Source: CAVORD01 sp963698535 (GTDB lineage: Bacteria > Bacteroidota > Bacteroidia > Bacteroidales > VadinHA17). Taken from it: DNA of 64,000 nt. Positions 1-8,933 of the stretch are shown piece after piece. Position numbers and translations under genes: made by a program. The stretch lies in contig CAVORD010000001.1 of NCBI GenBank assembly GCA_963698535.1, positions 1,550,001 through 1,614,000 on the forward strand, read 5' to 3'. The notes beneath the pieces were generated by a model, which did no database searches, was not told where the DNA came from, and saw nothing but the letters and a program-made list of their open reading frames with translations. Every line of letters begins with the position of its first letter. Within the stretch, counting starts at the first letter, position 1.

Positions 1-21
1 ACGGACAACAGGAAAATTTCA

Positions 22-75
22 ATAACTATATAGTTAACTACGTAATTAACTATGTAATTAATTATATAGTTATCT
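22..75. repeat. AT-rich imperfect palindrome
   Basis: The arms ATAACTATATAG and TATATAGTTAT face each other around repeats of the unit TAATTA. It lies downstream of the first gene on the minus strand and could form a weak hairpin, but it has no GC-rich stem like a normal terminator. Function is unknown. Confidence 0.4.
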
Positions 76-90
76 CTTGCAAAATCAGAT

Positions 91-543
91 CTATTGAGCG
101 GGATGACGGAAAAATGTTTTCTGCACGATCTTCCAGTTATCCTCAAAGCGGTAGAGCAAAAGATAGTCGGTAAAGAGCAGTTTTGTTCCGTTTTCAAAGA
201 GCCTTATTTTGGCCATCCCTGCATTACCGGTTATATCTATCTGAACAAATTCCACAGTGATCTTTCTGGCAGGAACCTTCCCTTCCATCTTTACCTTTTC
301 AACATTCTCGATCCAGTTGTAGATCGGAAAGTGAGTTATCTGGTTATTGGTGAGTGCTGTATAGAAGAATCCCGGATAGATATACTTCCTGGTCAGGTCC
401 GTATCTCCGTAATTCTGCAATCCGTCGACATATCCTTCCTGAATTGCCTTTTTAATGGCATCAGTCTCATTTTCATACTGAGCCAGGCCGGTTGATACTC
501 CAATTGTAAGGAGAATTGTCAATACTGAGATTGTTTTTTTCAT
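91..543 (-). CDS. secreted NTF2-like (lumazine-binding type) protein
   Basis: A 150-residue protein with an N-terminal signal peptide (MKKTISVLTILLTIGVSTGLAQ, cut after about residue 21). The remainder looks like the small NTF2-like/'putative lumazine-binding' fold: an N-terminal helix with AIKKAIQEGYVDGL, a central strand region (KITVEFVQIDITGNAGMAKIRL), and the usual end DYLLLYRFEDNWKIVQKTF. Such proteins are common secreted products in Bacteroidota and their ligand is usually unknown. No catalytic motif is visible. It is intact and begins about 20 bases from the 8-bp tandem repeats. The fold assignment is by pattern only. Confidence 0.7.
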   Translation of the reverse strand: MKKTISVLTILLTIGVSTGLAQYENETDAIKKAIQEGYVDGLQNYGDTDLTRKYIYPGFFYTALTNNQITHFPIYNWIENVEKVKMEGKVPARKITVEFVQIDITGNAGMAKIRLFENGTKLLFTDYLLLYRFEDNWKIVQKTFFRHPAQ

Positions 544-564
544 AATGTGTCGTTTAGTTATATC

Positions 565-604
565 GTTATGGTGTTATGGCGTTATGGCGTTATGACGTTA
601 TGAC
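565..604. repeat. 8-bp tandem repeat (five copies)
   Basis: Five consecutive copies of GTTATGGC, with GGT, GGC and GAC variants, lie between the start of the first gene and the end of the second (both minus strand). A sixth, degenerate unit follows. In the minus direction this is the 5' leader of the NTF2-like gene, so copy-number change could alter its promoter spacing. Confidence 0.75.
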
Positions 605-611
605 GTTGTTT

Positions 612-1853
612 CTATCTGTAGAGATAGAGGACGCCGCGGTAGACTCTTCCTTCATAAACCACATCATCCCATCCTACAGCCTTGATAATATACATATAAA
701 TACCGGGTGAAGCTTTTGATGAACCACCGTTTACATTGCCATCCCATCCTGTCCACTCACTTATCGTGTCGCTGTTGCCTGCAAACTCATAAACCTTGAG
801 TCCGCTCCTGCTGAATATCTGAACCTGCAGGAACCTTAATGAAGCTGCTTCAACAATAAAAACATCGTTTATATTATCACCATCGGGTGTGAAAACGTTG
901 GGAATATCAAGCATCGACGGCAGGACCGTAACCTTCTTAATGTCAGCCGAATCGGTACAAAAAAGATCACTCTCAATAAAAAGCTTTATGGTGTATTCGC
1001 CGGGTTTATAATATTTATGCGGGCCGGGATCCTTTTGGGTTGAAATAGTATCATCCCCAAAAAACCACATGTACCTGGCAGCCCTTATAGATTTATCGGT
1101 GACGGTTATTTCCAGGGGTGCTTCTCCTTCCGCGGGATCAACATCAAAATCAGCCTTGACATGAATGCTTGTATAAAAAAAGGCAGAGTCACTCTGGCAG
1201 GTGTTGTTATCAGTAACTGTTAGTTTATATGTAACATCATCAAGCGGAGGATTATATGTGACAGGATTTGTTTCGAACAGTGCGGGGTTAGTATAGGCCG
1301 ATGGAAACGGGATCGAACTTACCGGGTCTGAACTCCATAAAAAAGTTACGCTCCCAGGGAGGTTAACCGCGTTTCCTGTTACAGGGTCGTTGTAGGTGAA
1401 AATATCGGCTCTTGCCTTACCCTTCAGTGCCACATAATCGCAGGTAAAATTCTGAAGAGAGGCCTCCGCTATTGGTTTGTTCAGGAAGATCCAGCCGGTT
1501 AGAGTTGTGTCATATCCTCCCCCGTCGGTTATCCTTACGCGGTATCCTCCCTCCTGGAGGTTGACTATCTGTGAAGAGAATGCAGATACTTCCGTTTTTA
1601 TAAAGATGTCGAATGCTTTGCTGACATTATTCCAGCTATTCCATGTAAATGTAAAAGGAGCTGTGCCTCCCGGGCTTATCGCCATCATTGCTCCCCTGTC
1701 GGCAGGTGATGATGTGCAGAAAACAAATACAGGGTCGGGGCTTCCTCCTGAAGGGTATGCCGTTAAACGTGTGACGGTGCTTCCCGGGCCCGAAAGCTGG
1801 CCAAAGAGCGTCATTGGTATAATAAGGAAAAGAAGTGTTAATCTCAGATACAC
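612..1853 (-). CDS. PKD-domain surface protein with type IX secretion C-terminal domain
   Basis: A 413-residue exported protein. The signal peptide is MYLRLTLLFLIIPMTLFGQ. Residues about 25-225 form Ig-like/SprB-like strands (TFTWNSWN, YRVRITDGGGYD). About 230-310 is a PKD domain (DVDPAEGEAPLEITVTDKS, then YMWFFGDD). The last 95 residues are a gliding-motility-associated (CHU_C, type B) sorting domain: IPNVFTPDGDNINDVF, the conserved GWDG, and a C-terminal strand. Proteins with this tail are typically carried across the outer membrane by the type IX system and attached to the surface or released. No enzyme domain is seen, so an adhesive or structural role is inferred. Confidence 0.88.
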   Translation of the reverse strand: MYLRLTLLFLIIPMTLFGQLSGPGSTVTRLTAYPSGGSPDPVFVFCTSSPADRGAMMAISPGGTAPFTFTWNSWNNVSKAFDIFIKTEVSAFSSQIVNLQEGGYRVRITDGGGYDTTLTGWIFLNKPIAEASLQNFTCDYVALKGKARADIFTYNDPVTGNAVNLPGSVTFLWSSDPVSSIPFPSAYTNPALFETNPVTYNPPLDDVTYKLTVTDNNTCQSDSAFFYTSIHVKADFDVDPAEGEAPLEITVTDKSIRAARYMWFFGDDTISTQKDPGPHKYYKPGEYTIKLFIESDLFCTDSADIKKVTVLPSMLDIPNVFTPDGDNINDVFIVEAASLRFLQVQIFSRSGLKVYEFAGNSDTISEWTGWDGNVNGGSSKASPGIYMYIIKAVGWDDVVYEGRVYRGVLYLYR

Positions 1854-2377
1854 AGCCGGGGTTTAATCTTTAGGAATAACGAAGATCCGCCGATTTTGTT
1901 ATTCCAACGCAAGTATAATAAATATTTACCTATGCATCTACCCGACTGAGGTATAATAATTCAGGTAACCGGTAACGGTAACCGGTAGCCGGCCAACCGC
2001 GTAGGCGGAAGCAATGCGTAGGTGTAGGCTACGGGCTGGCAGAGCAGGCTGTCCCCTTCGCTACCCCGACATATGTCGCGACTAAAGGCTCGGTCCCCAT
2101 ACAGGTTAGAAGGTGCAACCCGCTCCGGGGTTGTGGGTTGACTTTGACTTGCTCGCCACGGGTGTTACCCGTGGCTATTGTATAATAACCCCTCCGGGGT
2201 TAATAAAAGTAAAATTAATAGATCCCTAGTGTTGTATTACGACCCCAGCGGGGTCGAATATAATAGCCACAGGTGAAATCTGTGGTTGTGGACGCAAGGA
2301 CACAATCAACCCCGGAGTGGGTTGAATAGTTAAATCATCACCCCCGGCCGAACACTGTTCAGTCGGGCAGGCAGTAC
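1854..2377. repeat. gene-free gap with a cluster of hairpins
   Basis: No credible gene lies here. At 1968-1992 the unit GGTAACC/GGTAACG is repeated. Six inverted repeats follow: CAACCC/GGGGTTG (2116-2133), GCCACGGG/CCCGTGGC (2155-2175), AACCCC/GGGGTT (2187-2201), CGACCCC/GGGGTCG (2240-2256), CCACAG/CTGTGG (2267-2285) and CAACCC/GGGTTG (2308-2324). The GCCAC arms alternate with GGGGTT arms, so this is a composite palindromic element rather than a terminator. Confidence 0.75.
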
Positions 2378-3196
2378 CTAGTAATAGATATAGGAATACT
2401 CATCGACAAATACCACCTCACCGTCGTGAAGGTTGGTAACCAGCAGAGGATTGCCGTGCTTGTCCTTTTTTTCAATGCGGAATTCATAAAGGAGTCCAAC
2501 ACTTTTATCCGCATTAATAATTGTCTGAGACTTGAGGAAGCCATCATCGCCGTAGTTATTGTCAAGCCCTCCGCTAAACTGGCCGGTGTTGGCAAATCTC
2601 TCGACACGGATGATCAAACCGGAATCATTCCAGATATAGTTTGCATACCTGCTGATATCTCCTGTTCCGGAACATATCTTAATGGATGAATACCGGCCCT
2701 TTTCAGGGTACTCCAGTCTTCTGCAATTTATTACCGAATCTTTGTCCGACAGAATGTTCCTGATCTCCACAATATTTCCCTCATCGTCATACACTATCTT
2801 CTGCTTGTACTCTCCACCATCCGCTTCAGTATATGATCCGCTAACGGGAAGACCGTCATTTATCTCATAGGAGTATGAGAGGAATGGCTTGTTGTGATCA
2901 TCGAGGTAGGAATACCCCAAAACGTTTCCTGACTCATCAAACTCAATATGAAAATGGTTTATAAGATTCAGACTGTCGAGCTCCTCCGAGGATAACTGTT
3001 TACCTTTATTAACCTCTGTGCCGTTTACCTCAGCCCAGTACCCTATTATTGTAATCTCCCTGATCTTCCCGTTGAATTTCTGTGGTACGTGGAAGAAGGG
3101 GGTAAGCAGCCCCAGATCGGTTTGTTCACTCTCATCTACCTTACACCCCGAAAAGATCAGGAGAGGTAGTGCCATTAGTACTATTATCTTTTTCAT
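2378..3196 (-). CDS. lipoprotein of unknown function
   Basis: I start at the second of two adjacent ATGs, where a lipoprotein signal begins (MKKIIVLMALPLLIFSGC, acylated Cys about residue 18); a start 13 codons earlier would put charged and polar residues before the signal. The mature part, about 255 residues, contains repeated beta-strand segments of the kind 'YDDEGNIVEIRN' and 'FDESGNVLGYSY', reminiscent of YD/RHS-type repeats, which often occur in secreted Bacteroidota proteins of unknown role. No catalytic motif is visible. It is a single gene facing away from uvrD. Confidence 0.7.
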   Translation of the reverse strand: MKKIIVLMALPLLIFSGCKVDESEQTDLGLLTPFFHVPQKFNGKIREITIIGYWAEVNGTEVNKGKQLSSEELDSLNLINHFHIEFDESGNVLGYSYLDDHNKPFLSYSYEINDGLPVSGSYTEADGGEYKQKIVYDDEGNIVEIRNILSDKDSVINCRRLEYPEKGRYSSIKICSGTGDISRYANYIWNDSGLIIRVERFANTGQFSGGLDNNYGDDGFLKSQTIINADKSVGLLYEFRIEKKDKHGNPLLVTNLHDGEVVFVDEYSYIYY

Positions 3197-3489
3197 CATA
3201 TAATAATTATTGTAATGGTAAGATGGAAACTCCATACTCAGAGGTTGTACTGCTCTGATTGATTATATAATTAAATGGAGGTTCCATATCTGGTGTTCCG
3301 GTTTAATTATATCTGTTCCATAAATATAGCTCAAATTGAAAAGAAAGGCAAATTCTTTTTGGTAGCCTGGCACCCTATAGGAGTAAATTCTCAATGTGCA
3401 AGTGTGTCATGATGATTAACAGACCTTCCATGTTGAAAAGTTTTTCCAGCTCTAAAGAATTAATGCTTCCACTTTTCAAATGATTGCCC

Positions 3490-3497
3490 TACCTTTA
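3490..3497 (+). promoter_or_regulatory. possible -7 element upstream of uvrD
   Basis: TACCTTTA matches 7 of 8 positions of the Bacteroidota -7 consensus TAnnTTTG. It lies 33 bases before the uvrD ATG. I see no clear TTTG at -33. Confidence 0.4.
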
Positions 3498-3529
3498 CAA
3501 TCCGCAATCTATTAATCGCAACTTACAAT

Positions 3530-5812
3530 ATGTCAAATAGTTATCTTGAAGACCTGAATCCTCAGCAGAAGGAAGCCGTACTAAGTATCGACGGTCCTTC
3601 CCTGGTTATTGCCGGTGCAGGAGCAGGTAAGACAAGAGTACTGACATACAGGATAGCAAGGCTTCTTGAAACGGGAGTACCCTCATACAGCATACTTGCC
3701 CTTACTTTTACCAATAAGGCAGCAGGAGCTATGAAGGAGCGGATAATGAAGGTTGTGGGATATGAAGCAGCCTCCGCACTGTGGATAGGAACATTTCATT
3801 CCATATTTGCAAGGATACTTCGGATCGATGGTCACAGGCTGGGATATAATCAGAACTTCACCATCTATGACGCATCGGATACAAAATCATTGCTGCGACA
3901 GATTATCAGGGAGCTTAATCTTGATGACAAGATATACAAGGCCTCATCGGTATACGGAAGAATATCAGCTGCCAAGAACAACCTGATAACCTCACAGATA
4001 TACTCCGGCAGGAGTGAACTGATATCAGCCGACCGCGCAAACCGCCAGCCGGAAATTGCAACAATATATACCCATTATGCAGCGAGATGCTTCAGGGCAA
4101 ATGCGATGGACTTCGATGATCTGCTGGTGAATACCAACATACTCCTGAGAGACTTTCCGGAGGTACTTGAGCACTACAGGGAGAAATTCAGGTTTGTACT
4201 TGTCGACGAGTATCAGGATACCAACTATGCACAGTATCTTATTGTCAAACAACTATCTGCCAAACATCGTAACCTGTGCGTTGTAGGCGACGACGCACAA
4301 AGTATCTACTCCTTCCGCGGGGCCAGGATAGAAAATATCCTCAACTTCAAGAATGACTATCCCGACTATAAACTTTTCAAGCTGGAGCAGAACTACAGAT
4401 CGACCAAGACAATTGTAAATCTGGCCAACGGAATAATCGAGAATAACGAAGGACAGATAAAGAAGAAGATCTTCTCAGAAAATGAGACAGGTGAGAACGT
4501 ACGAATATTTCAGTGTGTTACCGATGGTGATGAAGGGTTTACTGTTGTCATCAGATATCTTTGACACCTCCCTTCGTCATCAGCTAAAATGGGACAGTTT
4601 CTCCGTCCTGTATCGTACCAATGCACAATCGAGAATATTTGAGGAGGCTTTTCGAAAGAAGAACATACCATACCGTATCTATGGAGGTCTCTCATTCTAC
4701 GAGAGGAAAGAGATAAAGGATATTCTTGCTTACTTCCGTATGACCGTTAATCCGTACGATGAGGAGGCGCTGAGAAGATCTGTCAACTATCCCAAACGAG
4801 GGATCGGTGACACTACCATTGAACGGATATTTGAAACAGCGGTAAGCCTCAATCTCAAACCCTGGGATATGATATCCGGTGAGTTGCCGCAGCAGCATCT
4901 CCCTAACGCCATACTCAACAAACTTCAACCTTATGCTACTCTAATCTCCAACTTCAGGACGCGGCTGGAAAGTGTTGATGCCTTTAACCTGGCAAAGGAT
5001 ATAGCCCTGGAGACAGGCATTTTCCGTGAACTCAGGGAGGGTCAGCTGCCGGAGGAGAAGAGCCGTTTTGAGAACCTTGAAGAGCTTCTTAACGGTATAA
5101 AGGAATTTACCGAGTCGGCACAGACCAACGGTGACCCTGAGGGGCTGGATGCTTTTCTTGCTTCCGTATCCCTTCTTACCGATATGGATAACGACAAGGA
5201 TGACGACAAGAACAAGGTAACATTAATGACCGTGCACTCTGCCAAAGGACTGGAGTTCAGGAACGTTTATCTGGTAGGACTTGAGGATAACCTTTTTCCT
5301 TCGGGAATGAACCAGCACAATCCCAGAGACCTGGAGGAGGAGAGACGGCTGTTTTATGTTGCCATTACCAGGGCTGAGAAGGAGCTGACCATAAGCTATG
5401 CCCTTAACCGCTACAAGTGGGGCAATCTGGAACGCGGAGAGCCCAGCCGGTTCCTTAAAGAACTGGATGAGAAGTACATATACTATCCTAATGCAAAGAG
5501 TGCTCGTCCGGGTGCAGGTATTTATACCAGAGAGAGTGAAGGACCCGCCTATAAGCCTAAGCCGCTTGTTATTCCTCCCTCGGGCAAAATGAAGCCTATG
5601 TCATCAGGCAACAGGTTTACAGAGAGACCCGGCAGTGCAGGAGCCTCTTACCGATATTTCTGTGGGCGATAAGGTGGAGCATGAAAGGTTTGGCAAGGGT
5701 GTGATCGAAGCTATTGAAGGAGAGGCCCCCAACACAACCGCCATGGTTAACTTTGCTGCTGGCGGTAAGAAGAAAACTCCTCCTCCGGTTCGCCAAACTA
5801 CGTCGTATTTAA
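3530..5812 (+). CDS. uvrD: UvrD/PcrA-type DNA helicase (frameshifted in this sequence)
   Basis: A superfamily 1A 3'-5' DNA helicase of about 760 residues used in nucleotide excision repair and replication-fork maintenance. Motifs in order: Q-motif LNPQQKEAV; Walker A AGAGAGKTRVL; motif Ia TFTNKAA; Walker B VDEYQDTN; motif III VGDDAQSIYSFRGA; motif IV QNYRST; then VLYRTNAQSR, TVHSAKGLEF and the motif VI region YVAITRAEKEL. The PcrA-type C-terminal tail (VGDKVEHERFGKGVIEAIEG, then KKLLLRFAKLR) is also present. The frame breaks three times, near 4540, 5640 and 5776, each equivalent to one extra base (for example AAAA for AAA at 5776). Removing them restores an uninterrupted protein ending at the TAA at 5810-5812, 22 bases from the convergent sua5. 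Confidence 0.93.
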
Positions 5813-5834
5813 ACAGATCTGTGATATCAGCCGG

Positions 5835-6785
5835 TTACCTGCCGGTGTATCGGAAGGCGGCTTTACGCAGCCTGTCCATAATTGCAATGCCTATACCCCT
5901 TTCAGGCACAGGCTCAGCAATGATAAAATCGGCATCCGACTCCTCCATAGCATGGAGAATGCCAAACAGATTGACGGCAGCCTGAGCCAGATCCCCCTTT
6001 TCGGAGAGGACGCCTGTGGCTTCCCACGTTCCTGCTGCAGGGATACTCATAAAGGCTATATATGCTATCTTCCCTGATGCAGGGATATCCGATTCATTTA
6101 GTATATATAACGGTTTGGAAGGACTGTAGTGTGAATCAAGCAGCCCCGGCGATGAGAGACCTTTCTTCGTACTGCTGATTTTGGAAGCAGGTATAACCAA
6201 TTCAATCTCCTCCTTTGTTACCACTCCCGGCCGGAGAATCTCAAAACCGTCATTATGAAAAGTTATAACTGTCGACTCAATGCCTACTGTTGTCTCCCCT
6301 CCGTCGAGGATAAGATCCACCCCTGCCAGCTGCTTCTCGACATGCTTAGCTGTTGTAGGGCTTAATCTTCCAAATTTGTTGGCACTGGGGGCAGCAACAG
6401 GACAACCTGATGCTTTGATCAATGCCCTGGCGACTTCGTGCGATGGCATCCTTATGGCTACCGTATCGAGTCCCGACGTTACAATATCAGGAACGATATC
6501 CTTTTTGGGAAGTACCATGGTCAGAGGTCCGGGCCAGAATCTTCTGGCCACCTCCATTACCAGTTTTGTTGGTATGTCGGCCAGTTTGGTGAGATCGGAA
6601 ATATCGGCAATATGAACAATGAGCGGATCAAATACCGGTCGCTCCTTGACAGCAAATATTTTTGCAACTGCTATCGGATCGAGAGCATTGGCTCCCAAAC
6701 CATAAACTGTTTCCGTAGGGAATGCTACCAGTCCGCCATTTCTGATTATCTCTGCTCCCTTTTCTATTATCTCCTTGCTTACCAT
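5835..6785 (-). CDS. sua5: L-threonylcarbamoyladenylate synthase (Sua5 type)
   Basis: Makes threonylcarbamoyl-AMP from threonine, bicarbonate and ATP, the first step of the tRNA t6A37 modification. The 316-residue length matches the two-domain Sua5 form rather than the short TsaC. Residues 1-190 are the YrdC domain: GLVAFPTETVYGLGANA, the KERP motif, RFWPGPLTMVL, and SGCPVAAPSANKFGRLSPT. The linker GLSSPGLLDSHYSP carries the typical G-x-x-x-x-HYSP segment, and about 215-316 is the Sua5 C-terminal domain. It is intact and convergent with uvrD. Confidence 0.95.
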   Translation of the reverse strand: MVSKEIIEKGAEIIRNGGLVAFPTETVYGLGANALDPIAVAKIFAVKERPVFDPLIVHIADISDLTKLADIPTKLVMEVARRFWPGPLTMVLPKKDIVPDIVTSGLDTVAIRMPSHEVARALIKASGCPVAAPSANKFGRLSPTTAKHVEKQLAGVDLILDGGETTVGIESTVITFHNDGFEILRPGVVTKEEIELVIPASKISSTKKGLSSPGLLDSHYSPSKPLYILNESDIPASGKIAYIAFMSIPAAGTWEATGVLSEKGDLAQAAVNLFGILHAMEESDADFIIAEPVPERGIGIAIMDRLRKAAFRYTGR

Positions 6786-6878
6786 TACTGCTATCTGCTA
6801 ACGCCTGACACACTTCTTATGCGCGAAATTACTCATTTTATTGAAGCAGACGGAATAGAGAGAGCCTAATTTGGAAGC

Positions 6879-6911
6879 AAGTCCGCCGTAGTTTGAAACT
6901 ACGGCGGACTT
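6879..6911. repeat. perfect 16-bp palindrome, family A copy 1
   Basis: AAGTCCGCCGTAGTTT, one G, then its exact reverse complement. The inner part GTAGTTT/AAACTAC is shared with the palindrome at 7952-7981, and ACTACGTGCT recurs as a lone half at about 6943. It lies between sua5 and the DUF4412-like gene and has no T-run typical of a terminator. Confidence 0.85.
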
Positions 6912-6960
6912 AGTATTTAACTACGGGCTGAATAGTGTGAAACTACGTGCTGTCTGCTTT

Positions 6961-7875
6961 TTACTTCTTGGCCCTCCTGTTATTAAACTGCATCATACTG
7001 TAACCTTCAACTGATATTGTGGACGGTGCATTGAAATTTATCTCTGTTGTAACTGATTTCGCCACGATCACTCCTTCGTCGAACGATTCCATCTCAAGGA
7101 CCATTCCTCCATTGAGTTCACCCTCATCGTAGAACCCGATCATGCCGGATGATTTCATCTCCTTACCGGTGAAGGGGTGTTTTATATCCTTTGTGATCCA
7201 GACAATCGATATGGTCTTATCCTCTTCAACCTTGTACTCATCGCATTTATAGCCGATAATAGTTTTTGACCTTCCTGTTTTGGTGATCTTAACATTTCGG
7301 GTTTCCAGCATTCTGACTCTGCAGCCTCTGCATCGAGTGATGAGATCATTGCCATCTTCTGTCCACCAACATTGGTAAGCATGATCATGCATTTATTACT
7401 ATTATCCATAATAATGGTGCTTTCCATTGGCATCGTACCCTCGTCGCTGTTCATTGTGCCCTTTCGATACCATTGCACCGTTTCCTCATCGACGGAAAAA
7501 TGAAGTGTGTAGGTCATCTCTCCTGCCTCTTTCCCCTTATCGTACAGAGTCATATCCATAACCATTCGCTCTTAAAGGAGTAGGTCTGAGTGAGGCTATA
7601 GTTGTTCCACGATTTCCGAATGGCATTTTTGGCATTGTCGCCGGTTTCTCGCTTACTTCTTCATTTACCTCACTATTCTCTGTTACTTCCTGCTCGGTAT
7701 TTTCGGAGCTGTTCTCAGTCTCCTCTCCGCTCTTCTTCTTTATATTCGTTAATCCTTTCCCTATGGATTCGCCGGCTTTCTGTGTTACCTTCTTCAAAGG
7801 ATTGATCTGTGAAAACGCACCTGCAGGTGCAATGAGCATTAAGCTCAGTACCAATACAAATACCTTGATCTTCAT
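6961..7875 (-). CDS. secreted DUF4412-like protein (frameshifted)
   Basis: One gene split by frame changes near 7575-7615 and near 7320. The rebuilt protein is about 300 residues. It has a signal peptide (MKIKVFVLVLSLMLIAPAGAFSQ), a charged Glu/Ser/Asn-rich linker at about 45-80 (GEETENSSENTEQEVTENSE), and a C-terminal beta-rich domain. That domain has 'MVMDMTLYDKGK', 'IIGYKCDEYKVEE', 'ISIVWITKDI' and 'MVLEMESFDEG', the pattern of DUF4412, a periplasmic or outer-membrane family of unknown role in Bacteroidota. Fragments lie at 7537-7875, 7182-7565 and 6961-7392. A lone gene with no functional partner nearby. Confidence 0.7.
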
Positions 7876-7951
7876 AATAATATCGTTTTAGTAATATAAA
7901 ATTATACTTTATTTTAATTACTAATAACTAATAGCTATATAAATAAAACAA

Positions 7952-7981
7952 GTAGCACGTAGTTTGGAAACTACGTGCTAC
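7952..7981. repeat. perfect 14-bp palindrome, family A copy 2
   Basis: GTAGCACGTAGTTT, two G, then its exact reverse complement. It shares the CGTAGTTT core with the palindrome at 6879-6911 but has different outer arms. It lies in the 147-base gap between the DUF4412-like gene and the next minus-strand gene. Confidence 0.85.
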
Positions 7982-8022
7982 AATTATTATAATATCAACT
8001 TTCAATTATAACAACGTCTAAC

Positions 8023-8761
8023 TTATTCAGCTGCTGCCACTACCTCTTCTTCCTTCAAACCATTTGTATCGCCAAGCACCTGTTCGTACAGCGATGCAAA
8101 TGAGCTGCTTATCCATATTATTGCCGGCAGTATTCCAACAAATACAAGGATAAGTCCGAAAATCGCAATGAATATCGAGACAAAACCCATGAAGAATATC
8201 TTCCAGCCATGACCCCTGGTAAGCCTCCAGCTCTCCTCTACTGCCTCAATAGGATCAAGCCCCTTATCCATAACCAGATAACCTACAAATGCAAGCCTGC
8301 AGCCAATAATTATACCGGGAATTATCAAGAGCAATAAGACCAAGAATAACAAGGGCAGCGACCAACAGATTGGCGAGTATTATATGAAGGTAGTTTTTTC
8401 TGAAACCCTCTATCAGTGTGTCAAATCTGGGCTTCTCACCCCTTGCAGCGTGAACAAAAATCAGATCTGCCCCATAAGAGAATACAGGCACTATTAGCAA
8501 AGTGTAAAAGAGTGCAAATACTCCGTAGAAAATTGCCATAAACCCAAATCCGCTCATCTCCATGTGTCTGAAAGGCTCATATCCCCAGTTGAAATCATCT
8601 GGATTAAGATTTATCCTTAAGATCTGTACAGGGATAGTAACCAGACCAACGATTATTACAACAAGAAGCAGAGTAAGGAACTGCTTCGACATAGTATCCC
8701 ATCCCTGTCCGAATGCATTCCCGAATGATGGTTTGCGATTTTGTTTTTCAATGTTTTCCAT
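8023..8761 (-). CDS. integral membrane protein, DUF975-like pattern (frameshifted)
   Basis: About 245 residues once the single break near 8340 (one extra base) is removed. Five or six hydrophobic helices are visible: FLTLLLVVIIVGLVTIPVQIL, IFYGVFALFYTLLIVPV, ILANLLVAALVILGL, LLLLIIPGIIIGCRLAF and IFFMGFVSIFIAIFGLILVFVG. The segment 'PGIIIGCRLAFVGYLVMDKGLDPIEAVEESWRLTRGH' is typical of bacterial membrane proteins of the DUF975/UPF0259 kind, whose biochemical role is not established. The N-terminus is cytoplasmic and polar (MENIEKQNRKPSFGNAF). It is a single gene divergent from the LuxR-type regulator. Confidence 0.65.
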
Positions 8762-8896
8762 GACTATTTATTTAAGTGAATTTTCCGATCAACAGTTCAA
8801 AATTACGGATGGATAATAACAGAGAGTCAATACCATAGTAGTGAAATCCAAAAATCCTACTTTAGTAGGGGGTGTAAGAACTGAAGAGTTAGTTTA

Positions 8897-8929
8897 TTTG
8901 CAGGGTAAAATTCTGATTTACTACCTTTA
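8897..8929 (+). promoter_or_regulatory. possible promoter of the membrane LuxR gene
   Basis: TTTG at 8897-8900, a 21-base spacer, then TACCTTTA at 8922-8929 fits TTTG-N19-21-TAnnTTTG with one mismatch. Transcription would begin at about 8935, almost at the ATG at 8934, implying a very short or absent leader if this promoter is real. Confidence 0.35.
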
Positions 8930-8933
8930 TAAT

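Noticed and set aside
565..604. A CRISPR array
   Set aside because: The repeats are contiguous 8-base units with no spacers.
5635..5985. A separate 116-residue gene on the plus strand
   Set aside because: Its first 50 residues are the C-terminal domain of UvrD/PcrA in another frame; the rest is antisense to sua5.
6280..6869. Two plus-strand frames over sua5
   Set aside because: They are antisense to a complete, well-conserved Sua5 protein and have no family features.
8841..8933. The GTG at 8841 as the start of the membrane LuxR gene
   Set aside because: The 31 extra residues are not like a natural N-terminus and overlap a TTTG...TACCTTTA promoter-like pair.
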